Shown piece by piece: positions 55,488 to 64,000 of a DNA stretch of 64,000 bases. The notes under the pieces are model-generated. The model did no database searches, had not been told where the DNA came from, and was given only the letters and a program-made list of their open reading frames with translations. A program made the translations under genes and the position numbers. Source of the DNA: Flagellimonas pelagia (lineage in GTDB: Bacteria; Bacteroidota; Bacteroidia; Flavobacteriales; Flavobacteriaceae); assembly GCF_003584135.1 (NCBI RefSeq), contig NZ_QXFI01000029.1:1-64000 (forward strand), written 5' to 3'. Numbering within the stretch: position 1 is the first letter of the stretch; every line of letters starts with the position of its first letter.

Positions 55488-55676
55488 TTACGGTTGTACT
55501 TCCTCTTGGTCTTCTTTGGGTTGTTCCAAGGAATTGGCATCGTGGAAGTTCGCTTCCACATAAGATTTGTTTGCCATTTGTTCTTGGAATTGATCGTGCT
55601 GATCTACCATATAGTAGATAAGGGAAGCCAGCACAAAACAGGAGAAATAGATGAGGCTCTTGATTTTGTAGGTCAT
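55488..55676 (-). CDS. Small single-pass membrane protein
   Basis: 62 residues from the ATG at 55676; the longer frame from 55721 would precede it with 15 unlikely residues. One membrane helix (about residues 5-21, KSLIYFSCFVLASLIYYMV) and a polar, acidic C-terminal tail ending QPKEDQEEVQP. Similar small membrane proteins occur in Flavobacteriia next to Spy-like genes. Unknown role; possible lipid or protein partner of the Spy-like protein. Confidence 0.5.
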   Translation of the reverse strand: MTYKIKSLIYFSCFVLASLIYYMVDQHDQFQEQMANKSYVEANFHDANSLEQPKEDQEEVQP

Positions 55677-55773
55677 GATGTTGAGATTTGGGATAACTAA
55701 GATAATCAAACCATAATTCAATCACCACGATATGTTGCGAAATTATCCTATAGAGATGTGAAGGGGTAAAAAA

Positions 55774-55811
55774 ACAAGGTGTAACCAGTAGATATCTCGG
55801 TTACACCTTGT
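55774..55811 (-). terminator. Terminator of the zinc metalloprotease gene
   Basis: 13-bp perfect stem (55774-55786 and 55799-55811), loop of 12, followed on the minus strand by a seven-U run. Confidence 0.85.
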
Positions 55812-55839
55812 AAAAGTAAAATCCTATAAGAGGATGTCC

Positions 55840-58338
55840 CTATTTGGGATCTAAGATTATGTCGATGCGCTCCAAGGCATCCTGAAGGTGATAACGGCTC
55901 ATGGGATCTGAAATTCGGGATAGACCAGATCGGATATCTCCTTTCAAATTATTGAGTTCTGCCCTTGCCACTGAACGGATATCGGACTGACTACTATTGA
56001 CAGCGGTAGACTTGCGATATCCCCCAAAATCTGGAAGTTTTGCTTCGTTATCGGCAGTCATTAAATAGGCCAAACGATCAATATGCGCTTTCTGAAGGTT
56101 TCTTCTATAGGTATCGATGGTTTTACCGCTTCGGGTTTCGGACCAGATACCCCTGCGAAGGTCTCTCATCATTTCCAACAAACCATAGGCTTTATCCCCA
56201 TTGATAGTTTCGTTTTCGATGACCCTGGCCAATTTACCCAATTGCAACATGGTGTTTAGGTAACGCTCTTGCAAAGCACGAATACGCTCCACAGAACCGG
56301 AGTATTGAATTTTGTTGAAGATGTTTTGGTCGATCATCCATTCGGGAGTGGCGAACAATTGCTCCTGTAAGAAGTTCATACAATCTTTTTGATGTTGCTT
56401 ACTTACATGAGTGTACACAGCACCTTCTTGATCGGAAGTTTTATGGTATTCATATACGCCACCAATGTTGTTGGCCACGTGGCCCATGTATCTTGCAAAT
56501 TGGGAAACTACATGGCCGTACATGGTTTCCAAATCGGCATAGTTTTCCCCATCTTCGGTGGTCCAGGCCATCAGGTTGGGCATGATTCGTTTTAGGTTGG
56601 CGATACCATATAAGCTGGCTTTGATGGCATCATCACCCAAATCCTCGGTTTGTGAGCTTGGATCGTGAATGTCGCCCACTTGTTGGTGTCCGAATCGGTA
56701 CATGGGGTCATCGGCATGTTCAGTGATCCAACTGTTCAAAATCGGTTTTTCTTCTTTGGCTGTCTTGTCCAAAATAGGACGGTATCCCCAACTAATGGCA
56801 TACTTGTCGTACACACCGATGTTCGGCATCAAGGCAACCCCTTCATCGCCCGGTTGGGCCACATAGTTGAAACGTGCATAATCCATGATGGATGGTGCCG
56901 TACCATATTTTTGGGTAAAGACCTTGGAACGCAAAGAATCTACAGGATAGGCAACGCTACTCCCCATATTGTGTGGCAAACCTAGGGTGTGACCTACTTC
57001 GTGGGAAGATACAAAACGGATTAAACGACCCATGATCTCTTCTTTGAACTGGGTTTTTTGAGCTTCTGGATTAATGGCCGCAGTCTGTACAAAATACCAT
57101 CCACGTAGCAAGCTCATTACATTGTGGTACCAGTTAATATCCGATTCCAAAATCTCACCACTACGAGGGTCACTCACGTGAGGCCCATTGGCGTTTGGAA
57201 TTGGGGAAGCCAAATAGCGTACCACGGAATATCGTACATCCTCAGGGGACCATTCTGGGTCTTCTTCAGGAGTGGGAGGGTCCTTGGCAAGGATGGCATT
57301 TTTAAAACCGGCAGCCTCAAAGGCAACCTGCCAATCCTCTATACCTTGTTTAATAAAAGGCACCCACTCTTTTGGGGTGGCCCGGTCTACATAATAGATG
57401 ATGGGTTTTTTAGGTTCTACCAGTTCCCCGGCCTTAAATTTTTCAATGTCCTCGTCCTTTACTTCCAACCTCCATCGGTCCAAATAGGTGACGGTCTTAC
57501 TCTCTTGGGCATCCAGACCATAATCCACTTGACCTCTGGCAAACCATCCTACGCGTTCGTCAAAATAACGACGTTTCATGGGTTCTTTGGGCAACAAAAT
57601 CATGGAATTGTTGATTTCCAGAGAAATGGAGCCCAAACTTTCATTACTGGGTGGATCGTTGGAAATATAGGTCTTTACATGACGCGCTTCAATGTTCAGC
57701 GGATAACTTTTTACGGATTCGATATAGCTTCGGTCACTGTCCAACCGGGTAACCTTATATCTTTTACGAATGCCTTCGGGTAGGCCAAGGGCATTCACAT
57801 CTTTGGTAAACATGGGGTCCACCTCGATGACCGTTGCCGGGTTCAGGCTATCCTTTTTATTGAAGGCCTTGATCTCAAAAGCATACAGCACAGGTTCAAA
57901 GTTGGAGTTCACCACCGCTTCATGAATCGGCAGCGAATCGGCAGCCACGTTTTCATAGGAGGCCACGCGAAGCAACACCTGTTTGGGTTTTTTCTCCCAA
58001 CGGAGTACTTGGGTGTTGATCTTACCACCACCAAAACCAATTCCGGTAGCGGTTTTAGAGATTCGGCTTACCATCAACATTTCCCTGTTGAAAAGGGAAT
58101 CCGGAATTTCATAGTAATATTTGTCGTCCACCGTGTGCACGCTAAAAAGCCCAGCATCGGTTTTGGCGTCCTTGGTGATTACCTTATCATAAGGTTGGAT
58201 CTCTCCAGGTTTGGGTTTCGACTCTTTTTTTTCCTCGGTTGCTTTTTTCTTCTTTTTGAAAAGTTGGGCTTCGGCTGGTTGGTAGAAACCCAATAAAAGG
58301 AACAATACGATTAGTTTAGGTAGATTTTTTTTGATCAT
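55840..58338 (-). CDS. Zinc-dependent metalloprotease (DUF5117/DUF5118 type, metzincin)
   Basis: 832 residues: signal peptide (cleavage near PAEAQ), a Lys-rich linker, DUF5118/DUF5117-like beta domains, then a metzincin catalytic domain with HEVGHTLGLPHNMG (HExxHxxGxxH) and a Met-turn SIMDY soon after. It is likely to be secreted or cell-surface exposed and to degrade proteins; homologues are common in marine Flavobacteriaceae. The C-terminal region is helical (LRALQERYLNTMLQLGK-like). A strong terminator follows. Confidence 0.9.
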   Translation of the reverse strand: MIKKNLPKLIVLFLLLGFYQPAEAQLFKKKKKATEEKKESKPKPGEIQPYDKVITKDAKTDAGLFSVHTVDDKYYYEIPDSLFNREMLMVSRISKTATGIGFGGGKINTQVLRWEKKPKQVLLRVASYENVAADSLPIHEAVVNSNFEPVLYAFEIKAFNKKDSLNPATVIEVDPMFTKDVNALGLPEGIRKRYKVTRLDSDRSYIESVKSYPLNIEARHVKTYISNDPPSNESLGSISLEINNSMILLPKEPMKRRYFDERVGWFARGQVDYGLDAQESKTVTYLDRWRLEVKDEDIEKFKAGELVEPKKPIIYYVDRATPKEWVPFIKQGIEDWQVAFEAAGFKNAILAKDPPTPEEDPEWSPEDVRYSVVRYLASPIPNANGPHVSDPRSGEILESDINWYHNVMSLLRGWYFVQTAAINPEAQKTQFKEEIMGRLIRFVSSHEVGHTLGLPHNMGSSVAYPVDSLRSKVFTQKYGTAPSIMDYARFNYVAQPGDEGVALMPNIGVYDKYAISWGYRPILDKTAKEEKPILNSWITEHADDPMYRFGHQQVGDIHDPSSQTEDLGDDAIKASLYGIANLKRIMPNLMAWTTEDGENYADLETMYGHVVSQFARYMGHVANNIGGVYEYHKTSDQEGAVYTHVSKQHQKDCMNFLQEQLFATPEWMIDQNIFNKIQYSGSVERIRALQERYLNTMLQLGKLARVIENETINGDKAYGLLEMMRDLRRGIWSETRSGKTIDTYRRNLQKAHIDRLAYLMTADNEAKLPDFGGYRKSTAVNSSQSDIRSVARAELNNLKGDIRSGLSRISDPMSRYHLQDALERIDIILDPK

Positions 58339-58604
58339 TAGATGTCAGTTTGGATAACTATAAGCTTTCAAAGAACCTAAAAATCATTAAAAGTTACTGT
58401 TAAATAAATATTAACGCACACTTTTTTCGTGTGATATACGAATCTTTCGCAGTCCTGCGTTTTACTGATGGTTTCGGCTGAAACGCCTTGTTTTGCTGGG
58501 CTTAAGCGGCATCTGTTTTTTGTAAAAAAATCATAATTGCTGTAACAATTTAAAATCTGCATAGTCTTATAAGCATAACATCAATCAAAAAATTCAATCA
58601 AAAA

Positions 58605-59339
58605 ATGAACAAGTTATTAATGGTCTATGGATGTGTCCTTTTAAGTAGTGCCGCCATAGCAAACGAACAGCAGAACGCCGTTACTCATCAGTCCAAAACT
58701 GATAGTCAGGGCACATTAGAAAACAGTTATACTGCATTGAACCTCAATGCGGAAGGTGGTGAATCAACTTTGGATCTGAGTCATAAATCAGATTGGTCCT
58801 ATGAGTTGGATCTGAATGAAATAGTATATGTAGAAGACGATATGGAGGTCGATCTTGGTTTTGATACCTCGGATTACCTTCCCGAAGGTTTCAACCCCTA
58901 TAAAAACTATTTTGATCTGAATTCCATCATATACCTCGAGAACGAAGTTGAACCCAACCTAGGTTTTGATACCCAAAAGTATTTGCCTGCGGATTTTGAT
59001 CCTTACACCGATGTGGTGGAAGTGAGTTCCATCAACTACATCGAGGAAGAAGATATGGATCTTGGATTCAATACCGAGGATTATCTGCCTGAAGGATTCT
59101 CCCCTTACGAGGCTTATGTAGACCTTAAATCCTTTACCTATATAGAGGATGATGAAGTGGAATTGGAATTGGGTATCAATAGCAAATATCTACTTCCTGC
59201 GAATTTTGATCCGTACACCAATGTGGTGGCAATCGGTTCTATCAACTATATGGAAGAGGATGAAAAAATAGATTTGGGTTTTGATACCTCTGTGTATCTC
59301 CCAGAAAATTTTGACCCCTACGCCGGGGCAATCTGGTAA
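58605..59339 (+). CDS. Secreted acidic protein with five ~36-residue repeats
   Basis: 244 residues. Signal peptide with cleavage near AAIAN, a Ser/Thr-rich linker, then five repeats at about 68-103, 104-138, 139-171, 172-208 and 209-244. Each has the pattern hydrophobic-xx-I-x-Y-hEEE...-LGFDT-xx-YLP-x-x-FDPY. The protein is strongly acidic and has no cysteine in the repeats. No named family is known to me; it might be a secreted calcium- or matrix-binding protein. The strict periodicity and a final Trp are notable. A GAGTTAGTTAG element and a terminator follow. Confidence 0.85.
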   Translation: MNKLLMVYGCVLLSSAAIANEQQNAVTHQSKTDSQGTLENSYTALNLNAEGGESTLDLSHKSDWSYELDLNEIVYVEDDMEVDLGFDTSDYLPEGFNPYKNYFDLNSIIYLENEVEPNLGFDTQKYLPADFDPYTDVVEVSSINYIEEEDMDLGFNTEDYLPEGFSPYEAYVDLKSFTYIEDDEVELELGINSKYLLPANFDPYTNVVAIGSINYMEEDEKIDLGFDTSVYLPENFDPYAGAIW

Positions 59340-59370
59340 AATGTTTTAGTTTTCATTTTACAAAATTTTT

Positions 59371-59412
59371 GAGTTAGTTAGCTATGAAAGGCCCTCGCAA
59401 GAGGGCTTTTTA
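59371..59412 (+). terminator. Terminator of the repeat-protein gene with upstream GAGTTAGTTAG element
   Basis: GCCCTC/GAGGGC stem capped by a GCAA tetraloop (59391-59406) and a T-run; preceded by tttttgagttagttag (59366-59381). Confidence 0.85.
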
Positions 59413-59656
59413 TTTGTGGTAAGATGTGTTAAGGAAATCCCTATAAAAACTTGATTAACAAAAAAATAACACCTTTGAGGAAATCGTTGTGAAATGCATC
59501 AAATAAGGAAGTTCCCCATAAAAAAGTCAAATTTTGAAAGTATGGACTGCAGGTTTGTCAAGATATGTGCAAAATCACTGAAAAAGCTATTTTGGTAAGC
59601 CAGCCGTTAACCGTTAACAAAAGGCTAATTATAAAAATCTTCACTTTATTCAGTCA

Positions 59657-59664
59657 TACATTTG
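59657..59664 (+). promoter_or_regulatory. -7 promoter element TACATTTG in a gene-free gap
   Basis: TACATTTG fits TAnnTTTG with no gene following; transcription would start near 59670. Confidence 0.4.
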
Positions 59665-59669
59665 TATCA

Positions 59670-59790
59670 AAGAATCAAAGGGCAGAAGCCCAATACACAT
59701 AATTGAGTAAAGTAAGGTTGAGTTAGTTTCTTACATTTTTTTGAGTTAGTTAGTTTGTGAATGGCCCTTCCGCCCGGAAGGGCCATTTAT
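59670..59790 (+). ncRNA. Candidate small RNA (about 120 nt)
   Basis: Begins downstream of the -7 element, has a 5' hairpin gggc-agaa-gccc (59680-59691), two GAGTTAGTT elements (59719-59728, 59743-59752) and a 12-bp stem terminator (59760-59787). It contains no ATG and no credible reading frame. Opposite to the DASS transporter gene. Confidence 0.4.
59760..59787. terminator. Terminator shared by the small-RNA candidate and the DASS transporter gene
   Basis: Perfect 12-bp stem aatggcccttcc/ggaagggccatt, loop gccc; T-run on the plus strand, and adjacent to the minus-strand stop at 59794. Confidence 0.8.
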
Positions 59791-59793
59791 TAT

Positions 59794-61224
59794 TTAAAAC
59801 AATACGGGAACCACAAACTTAAAGACTAAAACCAGCAACACCACCGCTATCAGATTCAATATAAAACCTACACGTGCCATTTGAGGAATCTTTACATACC
59901 CACTGGCAAATACAATGGCATTTGGGGGAGTGGCCATCGGCAGCATAAAGGCACAGCTGCTGGCAATGGTCACCGGAATCAATAAATAAAGGATTGGAAT
60001 GTTCAACCCGATAGCAATACCTGCAACCACAGGAGCTAGAACAGCCACCAATGCCACGTTGCTCATCAGTTCCGTCATAAAAAGCATCAAGAAAATAAGC
60101 AGGGCGGCCGTAAGCAATACACTGATTTGACTCTCCGCAATGGCATTGGCCACCATATCCACAATACCACTGGTGGACATACCTTGGGCCAACGCTAAAC
60201 CACCCCCAAATAGGATCAAAATACCCCAAGCCAAGCGGGAGGTATCTTTCCATTCGATGATGAAGTCCCCTTTCTTAATATTGTAGGGAATGGCAAAGAG
60301 TGCAATGGCTGCAAAAATACTGATCATGGTATCCGTCAGCCCCAATTTGGGGAAAATGGCATTGATCAAGGTCCTAAAGATCCAAAGGAACACGGTGACC
60401 CCAAAAATGGCCAAAACCATTTTTTCTTTACCAGACGTTGGCCCTAATTTTTCCAGTTCGGCATGGATAACATCCTTGGAGGCATTGAACTTGAGATCTC
60501 TATTGGGGAACATCCATTTGACGAGCACTAAATAAGAAACACCGATCATGATGATGGCGAAGGGAAGGCCGATACTCATCCATTTTATGAACGAGATTTC
60601 CGTATTGTATTCATTTTCCAAAAGACCGATTAATACCGAATTGGGTGGTGTGCCTATAACGGTGGCGATTCCCCCTGCATTGGCGGAAAAAGCGATACCG
60701 AGCATCACACTAAGGGCGAAATTCTGGTCGTTCTTCGTAAAGCCATCAGCGTCATCCACCAAAAGATTGATCACGGAAAGGGCGATAGGTAGCATCACCA
60801 CGGTACTGGCCGTGTTACTGATCCACATGCTCAGCGACCCCGTAGCGATCATAAAACCGAGCACCACTTTGTTGGGAGTGGTTCCCGTAAGCCGAATGAT
60901 GTTAAGGGCAATGCGTCTGTGCAGGTTTACTTTTTCCAAGGCAAGGGCCATGACAAAGCCTCCGAAGAACAGGAACACAATGGGACTGCCATAATTGGCA
61001 CCTACTTCGGCAATGGGCAAAATCTTTAAAATAGGCAAAAGTAGCAGTGGTAAAAGCGCCGTAACCGATATGGATACTGCTTCCGTGATCCACCAGATCA
61101 ACATCCAAGAAGCAACGGCAATTACGGGATCTCCTTTGGCTGATACCAACTCAAAGGGCAAATTGTTCAAGATCAAAAAGGCGGTGGGCCCTAAAACGAG
61201 CCCTATTTTCTTGCTTAGTTCCAT
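59794..61224 (-). CDS. DASS family (SLC13-like) sodium:dicarboxylate symporter
   Basis: 476 residues with about 11-12 membrane segments. Two SNT-type motifs, WISNTASTVVMLP in the first half and a second in the C-terminal half region MSNVALVAVLAPV, mark the Na+/substrate sites of the DASS fold. Homologues take up succinate, malate, fumarate or citrate with sodium. Length and helix pattern are normal. Substrate is not certain. Its stop lies just beyond the shared terminator. Confidence 0.9.
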   Translation of the reverse strand: MELSKKIGLVLGPTAFLILNNLPFELVSAKGDPVIAVASWMLIWWITEAVSISVTALLPLLLLPILKILPIAEVGANYGSPIVFLFFGGFVMALALEKVNLHRRIALNIIRLTGTTPNKVVLGFMIATGSLSMWISNTASTVVMLPIALSVINLLVDDADGFTKNDQNFALSVMLGIAFSANAGGIATVIGTPPNSVLIGLLENEYNTEISFIKWMSIGLPFAIIMIGVSYLVLVKWMFPNRDLKFNASKDVIHAELEKLGPTSGKEKMVLAIFGVTVFLWIFRTLINAIFPKLGLTDTMISIFAAIALFAIPYNIKKGDFIIEWKDTSRLAWGILILFGGGLALAQGMSTSGIVDMVANAIAESQISVLLTAALLIFLMLFMTELMSNVALVAVLAPVVAGIAIGLNIPILYLLIPVTIASSCAFMLPMATPPNAIVFASGYVKIPQMARVGFILNLIAVVLLVLVFKFVVPVLF

Positions 61225-61427
61225 TTGGGATTCTAAGCTATGCTTTTTTGTTAAATTTTGAAAATCATCAAACTAATATCTTATTAGTTTTTCAAGTAAA
61301 ATTTATTTCAGATTTCCAGTTCACTCATTGTTACGCTTTAGTTACTCATTTAAAGCAATGACTTCCTCAAATTCATTGGTTTGATAAACTTTCAATTTAG
61401 AAATTGATTATATAAACTATATTAATT

Positions 61428-62276
61428 ATGAGAAAGATAGTAGTGTTTTTTCTAGGTTTTAACTTGATGATTTTCGCCCAAAACAATAAAGGTGATGCGG
61501 AATTGGAATGGTTTGAAGAATTATCTGAAATCACTTATGAAGGAGATTACATGACTGCTTATTTGGGTTTTGGTCAATTCTTGGAGAAGTTTCCGGATTC
61601 AGAGCTAGCTCCAAGAGCCCTTTTCAATCAGGGTTATCTATTAAGAGAGCTGGGTAGAGGACAAGAGGCCAAACGGATCTTCGAGCGAATTATAGAGGAG
61701 GAATATAATGAATATGAAAATTATGGTGGGATAATGGAACAGTATACATTATACAAGAATAGGAGCGCCAAACACCTTGCTGAAATTTTTATAGAGGAAG
61801 AAAACTTTGTGGAGGCCCTAAAATATATCAAGATGTTTGACAATATCTATCCATACAAGCATTTTTGTGGAAATGAATTGGAGGCCGATGCTATTTATAC
61901 CGATGTTATGTATGCCAAAACCTATCACGGTTTGGGTAAATTGGATAAAGCCATAAAAAAGTTGCTGCCGCATCTTTTTTACAATGGATTGGCCAGTAAT
62001 AATGAGGTAATGGAACTTTTAAGCCAATATTTACCTCAATTATACTCAAATGACGAAGTAAAGCAGTTTTTACAAGAGGGTATCCAGAATTTCAAGGTTA
62101 AGGACAAAAACTACGGAACATTTCAATTATTGGGAGTGAAGATTCCAGTATACACCTATCAATTTTATGGTGAAGGCGAAATTGAATTTGTTTCCGACGA
62201 AGGCACAAAAAATGCTCAGGCCATTGATGAAATAATCAAGAGCCATCCTATTTTTGAAGGTTACTTTAATAATTGA
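61428..62276 (+). CDS. TPR-like secreted protein
   Basis: 282 residues with a signal peptide (cleavage near MIFAQ). Helical repeats resembling TPR/YbgF-type: MTAYLGFGQFLEKFPDSELAP, RALFNQGYLLRELGRGQEAK and MYAKTYHGLGKLDKAIKKL. Otherwise unknown. Lies between the DASS transporter and lysS, on the opposite strand to both; AT-rich compared with its neighbours. Confidence 0.75.
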   Translation: MRKIVVFFLGFNLMIFAQNNKGDAELEWFEELSEITYEGDYMTAYLGFGQFLEKFPDSELAPRALFNQGYLLRELGRGQEAKRIFERIIEEEYNEYENYGGIMEQYTLYKNRSAKHLAEIFIEEENFVEALKYIKMFDNIYPYKHFCGNELEADAIYTDVMYAKTYHGLGKLDKAIKKLLPHLFYNGLASNNEVMELLSQYLPQLYSNDEVKQFLQEGIQNFKVKDKNYGTFQLLGVKIPVYTYQFYGEGEIEFVSDEGTKNAQAIDEIIKSHPIFEGYFNN

Positions 62277-62307
62277 GTTTTAGAATAACCGTTTATTAAA
62301 TAAAGGT

Positions 62308-63999
62308 TTATCTTTTATCGATAGCAAAAAGCCCCTCATCCGTTTTGGAGACCTCAAAAATGCCAAGCTTAGCCAAGTTTTTGGTGCTCTTGTCCCATTT
62401 TTTGCCGCTCAAACCACTTTTGTCCTTTAGTTCGCCCAATGGCATTTGGCCAACAGGTTTCAATAGGTCCATGATGATTTTTTCTTCTTCGGAGAGTTCT
62501 ACTTTTTTCTTCTCAGGTCGCATTTGCGGGAAGAACAACACTTCTTGAATGGAAGAATTGTTGGTCATCAGCATCACCAAACGGTCTATGCCAATACCGA
62601 TACCGGAAGTTGGAGGCATTCCGTATTCTAAGGCCCGAAGGAAATCTTGGTCGATGAACATGGCCTCATCGTCCCCTTTTTCGGAAAGTTTCAATTGGTC
62701 CTCAAAACGTTCCCTTTGATCAATGGGATCGTTGAGCTCGGAATAGGCATTGGCCAGTTCCTTCCCGTTCACCATCAACTCAAAACGTTCGGTCAACCTT
62801 GGATTTTCCCTGTGTTCCTTGGTCAAAGGGCTCATCTCCTTTGGATAATCGATGATGAAGGTGGGCTGAATGTAGTGGTGCTCACATTTTTCACCGAAAA
62901 TTTCGTCGATCAATTTACCTACACCCATGGTTTCATTCACTTCGATGCCCAGTTTTTGGGCCACTTCACGAAGTTGGTCCTCATCCATGTCGGCCACATC
63001 ATACCCTGTATGAATTTTGATGGCCTCTAAAATAGGAACCCTTGGATACGGTGCCTTGAACTCAATTTCGTGCTCGCCAACCTTTACTTTGGTACTGCCT
63101 GTGGCATCAATGGCCACTTTTTCCAACAGTTTTTCGGTGGTGTCCATCATCCAGTTGTAGTCCTTATAAGCTACATAAAGTTCCATTACGGTAAACTCTG
63201 GATTGTGGGTGCGGTCCATCCCTTCATTGCGGAAATCCTTGGCGAACTCATACACGCCATCAAATCCACCAACGATCAATCTTTTCAGATAGAGTTCATT
63301 GGCTATGCGTAGGTACAAAGGAATGTTCAACGCATTGTGGTGTGTTAAGAACGGACGTGCCGCTGCACCACCGGGAATGGGTTGCAAAATAGGGGTCTCC
63401 ACTTCCAAATATCCTTTTTGGTTGTAGAATTCCCGAATACTACTGGTAATCTTGGTCCTTTTGATGAAAGTATCCTTCACATGGGGATTCACGATCAGGT
63501 CCACATACCTTTGGCGGTAGCGCAATTCGGCATCGTTGAACTCATCATACACTTTTCCTTCGGCATCTGCCTTTGGTAGGGGAAGGGGTCGCAAGGATTT
63601 GCTAAGCAGGGTGAAATTTTTCACCATTACTGTTTTTTCACCCACTTGGGTAGTGAACAGTTCGCCTTCCACACCAATGATGTCCCCAATGTCCAACAGT
63701 TTTTTATAGACTTCGTTATACAGGTCTTTGTCATCACCGGGACAAATTTCATCACGGTTAAAATACACCTGTATACGGCCTTCACTATCCTGAAGTTCCG
63801 CAAAGGATGCCTTACCCTGGATTCTGCGCGACATCAACCTACCGGAAATCACCACCTTCTTACCTTCCTCAAAATCATTCTTGATGCTCTTGGAAGTGGC
63901 ATCAACAGGATACAATGCTGCGGGGTATGGGTTGATGCCCATCTCCCTGAGTTTGGTCAATTTTTCCCTTCGAACGATTTCTTGTTCCGATAGTTGCAT
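62308..63999 (-). CDS. lysS: Lysine-tRNA ligase (class II)
   Basis: 563 residues: OB-fold anticodon domain (about 60-150), class II catalytic core with motif 2 [15 protein letters not shown] and motif 3 [13 protein letters not shown], and a C-terminal extension of roughly 65 residues ([21 protein letters not shown] onward) that is characteristic of Flavobacteriia LysS and absent from E. coli LysS. Charges tRNA-Lys. The start ATG is one base from the window edge, so promoter sequence is not visible. Confidence 0.96.
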   Translation of the reverse strand: MQLSEQEIVRREKLTKLREMGINPYPAALYPVDATSKSIKNDFEEGKKVVISGRLMSRRIQGKASFAELQDSEGRIQVYFNRDEICPGDDKDLYNEVYKKLLDIGDIIGVEGELFTTQVGEKTVMVKNFTLLSKSLRPLPLPKADAEGKVYDEFNDAELRYRQRYVDLIVNPHVKDTFIKRTKITSSIREFYNQKGYLEVETPILQPIPGGAAARPFLTHHNALNIPLYLRIANELYLKRLIVGGFDGVYEFAKDFRNEGMDRTHNPEFTVMELYVAYKDYNWMMDTTEKLLEKVAIDATGSTKVKVGEHEIEFKAPYPRVPILEAIKIHTGYDVADMDEDQLREVAQKLGIEVNETMGVGKLIDEIFGEKCEHHYIQPTFIIDYPKEMSPLTKEHRENPRLTERFELMVNGKELANAYSELNDPIDQRERFEDQLKLSEKGDDEAMFIDQDFLRALEYGMPPTSGIGIGIDRLVMLMTNNSSIQEVLFFPQMRPEKKKVELSEEEKIIMDLLKPVGQMPLGELKDKSGLSGKKWDKSTKNLAKLGIFEVSKTDEGLFAIDKR

Positions 64000-64000
64000 A

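Noticed and set aside
57124..57783. 219-residue + strand ORF
   Set aside because: Antisense to the metalloprotease gene; no family motif or promoter.

Overview
The window looks like chromosomal DNA of a marine-type member of the Flavobacteriaceae (Bacteroidota); a Muricauda/Allomuricauda-like genus would fit, but the sequence alone does not fix it. Support comes from the many SusC-independent TonB receptors and lipoproteins, promoters of the Bacteroidota -7 type (TAnnTTTG) in front of several genes, lack of a regular Shine-Dalgarno, several genes needing TTG/GTG starts, the lysine-tRNA ligase with a C-terminal extension, and families typical of the group (GSCFA, DUF4136, DUF6607-like, HmuY-like, DUF5522). 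Most of the window is ordinary, densely packed chromosome.

Layout. 0-1.2 kb: a TPR sensor protein broken by an in-frame stop. 1.4-6.4 kb: a lipoprotein followed by four tandem, diverged paralogues of an unrecognised secreted family. 6.4-7.4 kb: a long non-coding stretch with a decayed tRNA-like fragment, 12-bp repeats and the initiator tRNA-Met. 7.5-11.7 kb: an AGCS symporter, era and der. 11.7-19.6 kb: penicillin-binding protein 1C with its alpha-2-macroglobulin partner. 19.9-26.4 kb: an outer-membrane receptor, two TPM-domain proteins, LemA, a MerR regulator and an M23 peptidase. 26.4-32.4 kb: alaS, GSCFA, DUF4230 and an M61-like peptidase. 32.4-37.4 kb: a long aromatic amino acid hydroxylase, small proteins, an ACC-deaminase-like PLP enzyme and a glucosaminidase. 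37.4-39.7 kb: hemL embedded in a cluster of palindromic (REP-like) repeats, then a GIY-YIG nuclease gene sitting precisely in the loop of one such palindrome. 39.8-41.6 kb: an AT-rich two-gene cassette (putative PD-(D/E)XK nuclease with C-terminal HTH, plus DUF3800), a defence-island-like candidate. 42-45.6 kb: AsmA-like proteins and an ArsC-fold protein with no cysteine. 45.8-50.1 kb: a HmuR/HmuY-like heme uptake pair divergent from a DUF6607-like protein and a flavinylated FMN-binding protein. 50.2-51.6 kb: SatD/DUF3307 behind a triple operator with an exact 28-bp period. 52.5-59.3 kb: GH3 lipoprotein, Spy-like protein, metzincin protease, and a secreted five-repeat acidic protein. 59.4-64 kb: a small-RNA candidate, a DASS transporter, a TPR protein and lysS.

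The best candidates for something undescribed are (1) the GIY-YIG/palindrome unit at 39.24-39.61 kb with related repeats scattered through the window, including one inside a terminator loop and one inside a coding region; (2) the nuclease-HTH/DUF3800 cassette; (3) the four-gene tandem paralogue array; (4) the SatD 28-bp operator array; and (5) a GAGTTAGTT element found just upstream of three separate intrinsic terminators. All family names are from recognition of motifs by eye; no database search was run.
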